Below are positions 23,795-35,911 of a DNA stretch of 64,000 nucleotides, in pieces. Origin of the DNA: Ricinus communis. Lineage: Eukaryota; Streptophyta; Magnoliopsida; Malpighiales; Euphorbiaceae. Numbering within the stretch: the first letter of the stretch is position 1; each line of letters starts with the position of its first letter. The stretch lies in contig NC_063261.1 in NCBI RefSeq assembly GCF_019578655.1, forward strand, positions 26,205,126 to 26,269,125, read 5' to 3'. A program made the position numbers and the translations under genes. The notes below the pieces were generated by a model. It saw nothing but the letters and a program-made list of their open reading frames with translations, was not told where the DNA came from and did no database searches.

Positions 23795-24869
23795 AGTCTT
23801 CTAATTTTTGGACTCTATTTACGGTTCCGTTAAGAATTTTTATGCTAAATTTTACATTTCTTTTATTTATTTTAAGTCTTTATGCAATTAAATAATTTTG
23901 TTAATATTTGGTTATTGTTTGGTTGATGTTTGGTTGAATTTCAGATATATGAAGAAGTGTCTTTAATTTCCTTCCTTGAACTATTGTTTACCTGTTGAAG
24001 ATAATCTAGAATATTAGAAATTAGTTTTTGTTGAAAAAAATTAAATTCTTGAACTATTATTTACATGTTGAAGAAGATCTAAAATATTAGAAATTAATTT
24101 TTTTAAGAATTATTTTTAGTATTTATACTTCTTTTTTTTGTGCTTGATTATGACTATTTTTTATTTATTTTGTTGATGCAAAAAATAATTAAAGATGAAA
24201 GAAAATCATAGTTATGATTGCAACTAAAAGTGGTTTACATCGATTTTCATGCTATTATATAAAAAAGCAAAACAATAACTATAGAGAAATTATAAAATAA
24301 TATAGTTAATTCTATAATTAATTGAGAAAAGATTTTCAAGAAGAAAAGTAATAAAAAATATACCGATATATTAATCTTTATTTTAAAATATTTATTACTT
24401 TAATATATTTTATTTTAGAAAAAATATGAAAACATCAAAATAATTTGTGATAAATATAATTCTTATTTAATTTAAATTATGAAGATAAATGAGTGTAAAA
24501 TATTTCGTAAATTAAAATATAATAAATAATTAAATTTATAAACGAAAAAGAAATGATTAGTTACATCACAGGCTATCATATTTTTCGAAAATAAAAAGTA
24601 TGTCTATAATTGCTTCAAATATAATATTTTAATTTGAAAATGTATTTTTTTAATCTTAATTTAATAAATAAGTAGGTTATAGAAAGTACTCCTAAATAAA
24701 TAAGTATCTTGATATCTTAAAGCTCTAAAATTGCCATGATGATACTTATAAATTATGTTTTTTATAGAAATTTCATCGGGTACTACTTTTTTTTATAAAA
24801 TTATTTTTACGGTTAAAAAAGGTTTTCTTTACGATTTTTTTCAAATATTTGTGTTTATACTATTTTTTT

Positions 24870-25370
24870 AGAATTTCTTCAGAAAAGAGGATACCAATAA
24901 TATATCTAAACTATACATAAAAAAAAAATTATATTATTGTGAAGTTAGTTTTTATTTTATGTCTTTTTTTATTTTTTCAGAATTTCGTTAGAAAAAAGAT
25001 ACTAAAAGTATACCTAAAAGATACGTAAAGTTTATTTATTGTTACTTGTATTATTATGAATTTTGTTTTCAGAATTTTGTTCAAAAAATATACTACAAAT
25101 ATACCTAAAAGATACCGAAAGAATTTTAACTTTAATTTGTATTATTGTAAATCCAATTTTTATTTTTTATTTTTTTATTTTTTAGAATTTTATTAAAAAA
25201 ATATTAAATATATACCTAAAAGATACCTAAAATTTATTATTTTAACTTTTATTATTATGAATTTTCTTTTTCAAATCTCGTTGAAAAAAATATTAAGAGT
25301 ATATATATAAGATACTGAGATAGTATCTTATATATATATTAGAGTGTAAATTTAATTTGTACTATTGTGA
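24870..25370. repeat. Degenerate tandem array, about five units of 90-115 bp
   Basis: Each unit has a 'cagaatttcgttagaaaaa' part, then 'atactaaaagtatacctaaa', then 'agatacc' and an 'atttgtattattgtgaa' part. Starts are near 24867, 24974, 25068, 25180 and 25265. The units have diverged by substitutions and length changes. Confidence 0.7.
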
Positions 25371-27059
25371 AATCAGTCAAATGAGATAAATTTATCATTT
25401 TTATTTTATATCTTTATATTTGGTATTCATAAATTGAATAATTTTATATATATTTTTATAGCAACTAATGTGTTTTAATGACATGAAAATGTGTGTTTAA
25501 ACAAATATATCATAATATATAAAGAAATATATTAAATAAAATTTAAAATACATGTCAAAATAAAACTCTCCCCCACTTTTTCATACTTTTATAAAAAAAA
25601 TTCTTTAATTTAAATCATCTAGTGGAGAAATCTCAAGAAATTACGAAAGAATACTGGTATGAACTCTAATGAATAAATACCTATAGTAGCTCCTTAGGGT
25701 TTACGAAGAACTTAATTGAGTGGTATATAAAGAGACTCATAGGTTATGCTGTCCGTATATCAAATCAATCTCAGTTTTTACTTTCCCCGTTAAGAATATT
25801 GACAAACAGCCATTTAACCATTTAAACAAAGTACAGTGATTTGATCGAGTCAAACACTAACCCATGTACTTTAGTTGATTGTTGAAGTTATTCCACAATA
25901 GTTAGCAATCAGACATCATGGTTTTGGAGGTACATATTCTAATCCATATTCCTTAATAATGTAATAGGATGTATATCCTATGTTCTAAAATATTTTCTAA
26001 AATAGGCAACTCAACTCTAGATGCTTTCTCTCCTTATTCTCAGGTAGTGAGTACTCTTTTAACAATTTTGGTGCTTACTTTAACGATTCACACTAGATAA
26101 CTAAATCATCAATATGTCCATGCCCTTGACACATACATTTACAGGAGTTTGCATCATTATTTCAAGCTTGAGTAACCCCGACATGGATATAAAGGTCCAA
26201 TAATAAGCAGGCAACTGCAGAGCTCACACTTTTAGACGAAGAAGAAGAACAATGAGAACTTACATGGCAGCTGCAGAGCTCACACTCTTAACCACCAGTC
26301 ATACACAAAATTGTAATTGTTCAAAAAAGTATAAACCACTCTTCTCCCTTTTTCATATGGTACTCTGCTCCTATAACTGCAAATCATTTTTTATAACCAT
26401 GGCCAATCAAAGCTGTAGCCTTGAAATTGGCAGCACAATCACACAAAACAAAACTCATAGAATCCCCAACACCATTCTCTCAATTGCTATTACATGCACC
26501 CCGGACCACTTTCCACTGTGGTCGGAATGCAACAGTTCCTGCTTCTTTTCTTTCTTTTTTATTTATTTATTTATTTTATAATTATGATACAATAAATTAT
26601 AAAATTAATATTATATTAAATAAATTTTTCATACTTATAAAAATTAATTTCTAACTGTGTATTATACGACTGTCTTAATTATTATTTTTTAAATAATAGT
26701 ATAAATTGAGTTTATAAATAAAATTAAATAAGATTTTTAATATTTTATCATTATTTATAAATTTTTAAAAATAATAATAAGTTAAATATTATTTAATGTC
26801 ATTCATAACGTATCATAAAAATTATATATTCAATAATTTTATATATATTTATAGAAATTTATTCACGTATCATTCAATTTTCATAGTTTTTTTAATTATA
26901 AATAATGATTAAAATAATTATTTTCTCATTCTTCATTTTAATTCAATTCAATTTGATTCATTCTAATTTTATAATTATTTGAATTATATATATATTCATT
27001 CAAATTATTTTACATGCATCGTCGTTGTTTTGAAGATTTTTCTTTTAACATGTGTAATT

Positions 27060-28754
27060 ATTTTTGATACGTAGAATTTTTATTTTTTAATTATGACAAT
27101 ATAAATTTAAAAATTTAATAAGTTTTCTTATATATTCATAAAAACTAGTTGTTTATCCACCTGTTGTACGGCTATCGTAATTATTTTGATTATAACTAAT
27201 AATATAAATTGAGTTTATATATAAAATTAAATAGAATTTTTAATATTTTATAATTATTTAAAATATTTAAAAATAATAATAAATTAAATATTTTCAATGT
27301 CTTTGTTATTTTTATATTTAAAGATTTTTGATATAATAATTAAAAATAATAAATTAATTAATAGAAAAAACTAAAAAATTATATATAAACCTAAACTTTA
27401 GATGTCAATAATAAGTATACGTGTCAAAATAAAAATCATACGTGCCAAAATATAGTAACACATGTCAAAAAGAATTTATTAGACCATGTAAATATTAATT
27501 TTTTTCATTTATATATATATTAAAAATGAATTTTCTATATAAATAATGTTTATTAGATGTAATATTCTATAATAACAAGTTCTTTTTGTATTTAGATATT
27601 CATTATCTATGAACTTAATATTTATTGCAGTTAATGTTTATGTTCATTTTGTTTCAGATATTATTCATTAGTGTTAATATTAATATTTATTATCTAACAC
27701 TATAATATTCATTATCTGCATATATAATGTTCATCAATATTCTCAAATGAAAATATTGATTATTTTTAAAAAAATTCATTATTTTTGTGATGCATATTGA
27801 AATACTTTTTGTAATTGATATAAATATTCATCATTTATAGACATAGTATTTATTAGTTTGCTAATGAATATTCATCATTAATAAAAATTATATTCATTTG
27901 ATTCATCCAAATGGGTATGTATAATATAGATATAATTAAAATCATTCTTACATAGTTAGTAAATAGAAAAAATGTCAAGCTAAAGTTATACTAACAATAT
28001 TTATATCATAGTATATATATCTTTTTAATAAAATTAAGTTAACAAACGATTAACATTTAAAAGTTTAAACAATGAACATTTAACGTTTAAACAATCAACA
28101 TTTAATACATGTTTAATGAGTATAAGTTAATAAACATTTAATAGAAATTTAACGAACATAACTTTTTTTAAATGGACGTCAGCGTGATGCACGTCCGTAT
28201 CAACATCCGACACGTGTCAGCATCTAACACACGTTGCATCAGCATCTAATTCACGTGTATATCCACCAATTCTTATAATATGTACTTCGGTCTATGATTC
28301 TATATGTACCGGAGTCCATAAACACGCGGAGGGAGGGAAAAGTAAAACACATGTTTGAATTGTCATAATACTCATGACTTCTTTTTAAACTAGACTATGT
28401 CTCCACTTTTCACTTTTTTTAAAATTGTATGGCTTTTAAATTTTTTAAATTATAATAAAATTAATTTATAAAAATTAATATTATATTGAGAATTATATAT
28501 TAAATAAATTTTTATATATTTTTATAAAAATTAGTTGTTTATTTGCGTATTATACAACTGTTGTATTTATTTTATTGTCACTTTTAAAGATTTTTGATTT
28601 GACATATGTATTTTATTTTTAACACATGAGATTTTTATTTTTTATATTATAATAAATAAATTTAAAAATGATGTTATATTAAAAATAATATTTTGAATAA
28701 ATATTTTATATATTTATGAAAGTTAGTTGTTTATCCATCTGTTTGAATATAAAT

Positions 28755-28794
<40 letters not shown>

Positions 28795-29740
28795 TAAATA
28801 TTTTAATATTTTATAATTATTTAAAATATTTAAAAATAAATTAAATATTTTTAACGTCTTTATTAGTTTTTTTACATTTTAAAATTTTATTAATTTAATA
28901 ATATAAAAATAATAAATAAGTTAATAGGAGAAACTATAAAATTATTCATAAACTTGAATTCTATTTATCAATAATAAGTATACATGTCAAAATTAAAAAT
29001 TATATGTTTCAGAATATAGTAACACATTAAAAAAAAATATATTAGACCATAAACATATTAATATTTTTTATTCATTACATGTACTAAAATGACATTTCCT
29101 ATATGTATAATGTGCATTAGATGTAATATTTCATAATAATTAATTTTCTTTATATTGAAATATTCATTATATGTTAACTTAATATTTATTGTAGTTAATA
29201 TTCATATTCATTTTGTTTGATATATTATTCATCAATGTTAATATTAATTTTTATTATTTGGTACTGCAATGTTCATTGTTTCTATATATAATGTTTATCA
29301 ATATTCTCAAATAAAAATATTGATTGTTTATGAAATATTTTATTATTTTTTAATATATACTGAAAAAAAATTATGATTGGTATAAACATTTATCATTTAT
29401 AGGTATAATATTCATTAGTTTATCAATAAATATTCATCGTTGATAAAAATATATCAATAATTCATTCAAATAAACATATATAATATATACATAACATAAA
29501 GATCGTTGTTAAACATAGTTGGTAAATAAAAAAAGAATATCAAGATAAAGTTATATTACAAATATTTATATTATAGAACTCATATCTTTTTAACAAAATT
29601 AAATTAACAAACATCAAAAATTTTACATTTAAACAATAAACATTCAACATATATAATTAATGAATATAAAATAATAAATATTAATATAAAATTAGTAAAT
29701 ATAAATTATATTCTTAAAAAAATAATTACATTAGGTAAAT
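27060..29740. repeat. Two tandem copies of an approximately 1.58-kb AT-rich segment
   Basis: Block 27148-28140 and block 28728-29720 match along their length. Shared landmarks include 'tagttgtttatccacctg', 'gtcaataataagtatacgtg', 'attagaccat', 'attagatgtaatatt' and 'tgttcatcaatattctcaaa'. The period is about 1,580 bases. A third, partial relative (26590-26830) and one at about 30620-30780 share only the head. I found no coding potential, so it looks like a non-coding repeat family. Confidence 0.7.
28757..28788. repeat. (TA)n microsatellite
   Basis: About sixteen TA units, present only in the second copy of the 1.58-kb repeat; the first copy has unrelated sequence at this place. Confidence 0.9.
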
Positions 29741-29759
29741 TTTTTTATAAATAAAATAG

Positions 29760-30150
29760 CGTGAATTCACAAAGCTACGTGGACATAGTCGGTGCTGTAA
29801 TTTACGCCATTCCCTCCAACCGCCATTGTTATCCGAGGGTGCTAATGCTGAATTAAATTAGGCCCAACTTAATTGCATGGCCAAGCCCATAAAATCTGGT
29901 TGGAGATTACGTGCGTGAATATGGCCGAAAAGTCATTTATGCAAACTTGTGCACATGCATGTATTTTTGGGAACGAAACTTCACATCACTTTGCGGCTCT
30001 TCTTTTTCCCGTCAACTAAAAGGCAAAGAAGGACGTCACCATGCAGGTTTTCCTTGGCTGTATAAATTCTTATTTAGCTCTAGCGTGAGACCGCCACAAA
30101 TTTATGTCCGCAGCATCAATTTCAGTGTTATACGAAGGGGACTCAATTAA
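29760..30150. other. GC-richer island with promoter-like motifs, no gene found
   Basis: Surrounded by extremely AT-rich DNA, this block has mixed composition. It carries an ACGT-core 'gctacgtgga', 'ggacgtcacc' and a TATA-like 'tgtataaatt' near 30059. The open frame at 29911-30150 resembles no family I know. It could be an orphan promoter or a captured gene fragment. Confidence 0.35.
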
Positions 30151-30256
30151 TTTATTTATTGAGTTATTATATTTTATTTTCACTTTAATTATTGAGCTTT
30201 TTATTTATTTATTGAGTTATTATATTTTATTTTCACTTTAGTTAAAGATTCAATAG
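30151..30256. repeat. 53-bp tandem duplication
   Basis: 'tttatttattgagttattat' followed by 'attttattttcacttta' occurs at 30151 and again at 30204. Confidence 0.9.
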
Positions 30257-30259
30257 CTT

Positions 30260-32883
30260 TTAATTAAAGTAAAAATTGATAAAAGTTAAAAAGTTCAATA
30301 AAATAAAATTAAAAAACTAAAAACTTAATAAACGCATTTTCCTCCTATAAACGGCATTGAATTTGCTCCTTATTTGGCATGTGTGAGAAGGTCAGGTTCT
30401 GAAGGTAATATAGCTTGTAGGGTCCTTCGCCAAATGTTCTTTCTCGTTTACTAACTTTTTATGCATTTTGGATATATTTATATTAAAGAGCTCCAGCAAT
30501 TTTCATATTTATCTTTTATCACCATTTTTTGTTTACCTTAGATGTGAGCCTATGTCGAATAGTACACTCTTATTGTTTATTTTGCATAAAAAAATCATTA
30601 GATTTTAAATAAATATTTAACTAATCGTTATCCATGTGTTGTATGATAATTGTTATAATTTTAATTATAAATTTAAATTTATCAATAAAATCTTAGTATT
30701 TTTATAATATTTTAAAAAATTACAGCAAATTAAATATTTTTAAATATTATTTTTAATATTTTAGTATTTCTTATTAATGTAATAATGTAAAAGTTATTTT
30801 AAGAATATTTATTAATTGATTTTAGTATTATATAATTGATATTATTACTTTTTAAGCTTAGAAATTATTATATAAATAAAAATTAATTTATTAATACAAT
30901 ATTTAATTTAAAATATTATATTTTAAAATTAAAATTATTATCTAAATAGAAAAGTAATATATTTATTAATATAATATTAAAATATAATTAATATTGTTGA
31001 TGATTCCAATACTATTAGATTAAATCTAGGAATCATGTTACCCATATTCTTGCTCAATCATCTACTTCTATGATAAATTTTGTTATTTGATAATCCTTTT
31101 TATTTCTTCTATCAATTTTATTAGTTAATAGTTCTTAATAAAGGTTGATTAACTTTGTTAGGAGAAGGTGTATTTGTACCCTAATATCTACTCTGTAGAA
31201 TACATTTGCCCTTAAGTCAATTATCATGTAAAATGTCTTTTTCTTGTTATTTTGGCCCCCATATTCACTTCTGTTGCGTTATTTTACTTTACTTCTTATT
31301 TTTGTTTTGTCTTTCCATTTAAATTTTACAAGCTTAAAAACATTCAATCTATAATTTTTTTTCTTACATCTTTCTTCTAATTATGGACTATCAAATTCAC
31401 ACACACACATATATATATATACCTAACCTCTCTAAATTCCTGCTTTTTCAAATGCAGCAGTTTAAATCCTCTATTCTCCATTGCAATAGAAATGGGATAA
31501 ATTGCCCTCTTAGTACTAAATTTTTGGATCTAATTATCCAATTGGTACCAATATTTTTTTTTTCTTTTCAATTACCAATACTTCTATTTCTACTTCAATT
31601 TAGGGTATCTATCAACTTTTTCAGCATATTTTTAATGATGTGTCTATTAGAAATAAATTATTCTTAATTGATACGCTATATGTCAATTCAATAATAACTA
31701 ATCTCACTAAGTATGTGGGTCCATTTTTAAATTTTTTTCAAACTATATATATTTGAGGATGGATCCAGTATGCATAGTAAGATAAGTTATTAGAGAGGTA
31801 GTATTTTGATCTAGCGAATAACTAAGAATATTCGATCTCTGATGGCCACATTAGCAAAATTAGATCGAAAAAATTATAAATTTCCTAAATTCAAATAGAA
31901 ATAAAAGTACCGGTACAGAAAAAAAATCTAAGATATTAATACCAATTGGATATAAAGTCAAAACATTTGATACCAACAAAATAATTTATCATCAATTTCC
32001 CTTCTTTTGTACACATATGCAAATTTTCTTCATTTATATCTTAAAGAAAAGCCTAGAAATGATGGAAATTAGTGTGAGATATTGCACAAACAAAAAATAA
32101 CAAGGAAATTGACAAGTTATTGCTCCATTTTATTAATGTGGATAGTTTTTATTTTGGTTGTCTTTGTTGGATTTTTTATATTCATAACCCTTTTGGTTTT
32201 GTTTTGTATTGTGATAAATAACAGATTGAAAACACATGTCGATTGGAATTAGTTTAGTTTGGTTGCGGTTTCAACAAAAAAATTCACTGGATCTCTAGTT
32301 TTATTAGGGAGGTTGAGATACAAATTAAAAAATGATTAAAATGATGAATAGGAAGGATTTTGATGGACATTAGGAATTTCTTTCTTGCTTACTTTTCTTT
32401 ATTTTTCTACTTTAATATACATATATATATATATTTCTTTTCTTTTTAAAACTAACCCTTCTATAGGGTTTTTCTTTTTGAACTTTACATCGCTAAAACC
32501 TATTTAGGCGTGTTTTTTCTAAACCTAGCATAAGTGAACCAAGAGCCAACCTAGTCTGGCCAAGAATTTAAGTGAAGCTTCTGTCAATTAGCTCAGACTA
32601 GGCAAGTTCAAGAGTAAGGGTTGCATCAGGTACACCTTGGGAGGCCAAAATTGCAGTGGAGACTCATTTTTAAGAGGCATATATAAGGCACACAATATGC
32701 GGTAAGAAATAACTTTAAGTGAAGTTGTATCTCCACCAAAGCTTGCAAGTCTCTCAACCCATTACTTCGGCAAAACTTCCCCTAAATTTCTGCAATAGTT
32801 AAAACTTCCCCTAAATTTCTGCAATAGTTAAGGAAGCTAACCTAGATCGAAGGAAAACTAAACTTAAGCTCTGATACTAACTT
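30260..32883. other. AT-rich spacer, no gene recognised
   Basis: I see only low-complexity frames here, for example around 31383-31667 downstream of a CA/TA run. Nothing resembles a known protein. Confidence 0.55.
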
Positions 32884-34460
32884 TGTCACGACTCGATATG
32901 TGGGTCCGTGACCGACACTAGAGAATAGGTAGGCATAAGAACACCGAATCCCGTAGCAAACCAATAATTCGAATAAAAAAACTAATAAAATATCATTAAT
33001 CATAACTGACATATGCCATAAATAATTCTACTAGTCTTTATAACATCTCACGTCCATCAGGGACCAGAATAATCACAACAAGTTTAAAAGTACTCTATTG
33101 CCGAAGGTTTAGAGTATAAAATAACTTAAAATATGGAAGTACAAATTATTTACAAAAAAAAGCTCGATGAAGAAGAAGTGAATTTGTCACAATGCATGTG
33201 GTCTGGGAGTAAGTTAAAATCAAATAATCTTATGACTATTTCAGTCTTCTCAGAAAAATAATAATTATTACATCAGTATAACATGCCATGTACATCAAAT
33301 ACGAGTCATACTATAATCATACCATAAACTTAAAAATAAAATACATTTTAACACTTGTGGGACGAGTGGTTCAGTATAACCCTAACATCAATTACTAGCA
33401 GCCTTTCGCCTCTCTTAATTCCAATAAGTCTGGCACCTAGAGAGCGAAACTCGACTAGGGTCCTTACATCCAGCCTGAACGCTTGATTCCTAACTAAGCC
33501 GGCGCCTAGAGAGCATTGCTCGACCAGGAACCTTTCTCCGGCAGTCAACTTTTACAGCCTAGAGAGTTATATTCGACTAGGGAAAAAATCCATAATAACT
33601 TTATTACTTGTCTTTAATCATCATCGGTGCGCACACGGTCCTGATGTAACCCATCAGGTGACATGTTCTACAGTCTCATCCCAATATCATAATCAACTCA
33701 TATATAATAATCATAGTCTAACATAATCATTCAACACATACCGAAATAAAGATTTAGAAAATCGGAAAAAACAAACATGAAATTTGTGTGTAGAAATAAT
33801 AATGGTGATTGTATTAATATAACATTAAGTATGATATCAAACTAACAATATAATATTACTGATAATAATATTAAAATTATTCTCAATAATTTATAATTAA
33901 ATGAAATTATTATAATGCGATACTGATAATTATATTAAACATAATTTCTAAAGCATCGTATTAAATTTAGACTTAACAATAGTACAAAGATTATGTGACT
34001 TTAACTCACAGTTTTGACGCGCTCCGCAGTTCGCTCCTATGCCTCGGGTGGAGTTGGTGGGAAGGATTGATTATCTATTCACGAAAACACTCAATTAATA
34101 GACATTCTTAAATTTTCCCTACGCCTAGACCCTTAGATTAGACTATCTAAAATTAATTTAGACTCGAGAAATCTGTTGAAAATTCTGCAGAACTTCCCCT
34201 AAATTACGAGCATTTACCACCCGTAAAATGGGTCCATAACCTGCCAAAGACACAAAAAATATACTATTACTCGGGCTACAAGAACTGCATTATTTTTCCC
34301 GACTCCGCACACACCACAACTCAATTAATTAAATTCAATAAATTTTTAAATTATTCATCATATGTAATTAATAGCCACAATATTTTTCTAAAATTACAAC
34401 ATAATTTTTAGAGTCTAAATAAAATTATACCGAGTCGAAATTGTAATATTTCGGGCGTAT
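32884..34460 (+). repeat. LTR-like left arm, same family as the solo LTR at 20204
   Basis: Aligned by eye with 20204-22486 in two stretches: the first about 80 bases, and 'gactttaactcacag' through 'actccgcacacacc' (34000-34320). The expected TATTACA end is not seen; the arm breaks near 34450-34470 ('atttcgggcgtatgg'). Confidence 0.65.
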
Positions 34461-34469
34461 GGAAAACAT

Positions 34470-34620
34470 CGGGGTCTAAAAGCCGGTCCTGTCAACGGTG
34501 TTGGAATTCGAATCTAGAAGTGATGCAACCAAAGATGCATCTAAGTCAACTAGCATGGATCCACTAGCCTATGGAGGACCGATGACACGAGCAAGGAGTA
34601 AAAGGTTCAAGCAAGCCTAA
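34470..34620 (+). pseudogene. Short gypsy polyprotein fragment
   Basis: A plus-strand frame reads 'DPLAYGGPMTRARSKRF' before a stop at about 34618. This motif type is found in plant gypsy polyproteins. It meets the opposite-strand fragment at the next base, marking the junction of the two remnants. Confidence 0.5.
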
Positions 34621-35078
34621 GTTGGATATTTCAAGCTAGCTCCATTCAACTTTTCACTAAAATAGGCTATTGGCTTCCCATCTTGCATTAAAACAGCTCC
34701 AATACCTACACCAGAAGCATCACAATCAATTTCAAAAGTTTTGGAAAAATCCGGAAGTGAAAGAATGGGAGATGAAGTAAGTTTGTCCTTTTGCATATTA
34801 AATTCGTTTTCTTGTTGTTCTCCCCAATGAAACTTCACGTTCTTCTTTACAAGCTCGTTAAGTGGTGCGGCAAGGGTACTGAAGTCCTTGACAAACCTCC
34901 TATAGAAGCTTGCAAGCCCATGAAAGCTCCTCACATCACTAACATTCTTTGGTGTTGGCCACTCCTTAATTGCTTTTACCTTATCTTCATCGACCTGAAT
35001 TCCATTTTTACTAACAACAAAACCAAGAAACACAAGTTTGTTTGTGCAAAAATCACACTTATTGGTAAGGGTGCTTCC
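34617..35078 (-). pseudogene. Gypsy reverse transcriptase end and RNase H start
   Basis: '[20 protein letters not shown]' and '[17 protein letters not shown]' are the thumb and connection of gypsy polymerases. '[18 protein letters not shown]' and '[11 protein letters not shown]' open RNase H. The catalytic polymerase palm is missing. The fragment is cut sharply at 34617. Confidence 0.9.
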
Positions 35079-35129
35079 TCTTAAATAGGGAGAGCGTTTA
35101 TCAGTTTGATTTTCTCACCATTACTTATC

Positions 35130-35911
35130 TTGGTGTTTGAACGTATCCGGTTCGAGTTCGTATCAAGAAGCGCCTACGCGAAGCTCGAGTTGCGGGGAGT
35201 CCGGAAGTACAAGAATTCTTGCCGGAAAGTGGCCGAAAGGCGCCGGATCGGGACCTGAAAGGCTGCACTGGTGACGCTTCCCGAGGCTGTCGGTGGGGAT
35301 TTTTGCAGCAAGGGAGGTCGTTCCTGGGGTTTTCGCGGGTGGAAAGTCTGAATCCAGCGTCGGATCGCCAAAAGCACACCGGCAGGAGACCGATCCGACA
35401 ATGGCAGCCTCTTCACTCTTGATGACGTCGGCAAAAAGGAGGAAGAGGAGGAGGGAGCTGCGGCGGCAACGAGCGCATGAGAGAGGGGAGGGAGGCGGAG
35501 AGGAAATAGGGAAGGAAAAGAGGAGGGAGAGGGAGGAAAGGAAGAATGAAGGAAAGGAAAGGGAAGAGGGAAAGAGAGGAGAGAAAGGAAAGAAAAAGAG
35601 AGAAAAAAATTTCTTTTATATATATATAATAATAATAATAATAATAATTATTATTATTACTTTTTTTTAGAAAACTACACATTCCGCAGTAGAGTACTTT
35701 TAAGTTTATTATAAATATTTTGGTTCCTGATGGACGTGGGATATTATAAAGACCAGTTAAAGTTATTTATGACATGTCAGTCATGATTAATAATATTTTA
35801 TTAGTTTTTTTATTCGAATTATTGGTCTGTAAGGCTTATTATGGGATTCGTTGGTCTTAACGCTACCCATTCTCTAGTGCGGGTCACGGATCTACATATC
35901 GGGTCGTGACA
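35130..35911 (-). repeat. Inverted right LTR arm
   Basis: Read on the minus strand it starts at 35911 with TGTCACGACCC and contains a purine/pyrimidine-biased block (35430-35620) like the pyrimidine patch of the solo LTR. The overlapping open frames here (35125-35682) come from this biased sequence. A run of TAA/TTA triplets (about 35622-35660) forms a small palindrome. Confidence 0.65.

Larger units (their letters stand above)
22492..26250. other. AT-rich spacer with simple and degenerate repeats
   Basis: No credible gene. It contains a TA microsatellite (23754-23792) and a degenerate tandem array (about 24870-25370). Confidence 0.6.
32884..35911. mobile_element. Composite of two Ty3/gypsy remnants joined head to head (inverted LTR ends)
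   Basis: The left end reads TGTCACGACTCGATATG. The right end, read on the minus strand, begins TGTCACGACCCGATATG. The similarity continues for about 200 bases through 'ccgtgacc', 'cactagagaat', 'cgaatccc' and 'ccacgtccatcag'-like text. The left arm runs like the solo LTR at 20204 and is followed by a plus-strand tail encoding 'GGPMTRARSKRF', a phrase found in plant gypsy polyproteins. The right arm is a minus-oriented LTR followed by a minus-strand reverse transcriptase/RNase H fragment. The immediate flanks (AACTT left, TTGAA right) do not form a direct repeat, so it is not a simple insertion. Confidence 0.7.

Noticed and set aside
23698..23895. Frame crossing the TA microsatellite
   Set aside because: Tyr-Ile run from the repeat, no other support.
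26252..26581. Frame with a stretch 'LEIGSTITQNKTHRI' reminiscent of the start of G-type lectin receptor kinases
   Set aside because: The similarity stops after a few residues and all frames break; too weak to call.
35125..35682. Several overlapping frames on both strands rich in Arg, Lys, Glu, Ser or Pro
   Set aside because: They arise from the purine-rich block inside an inverted LTR arm.
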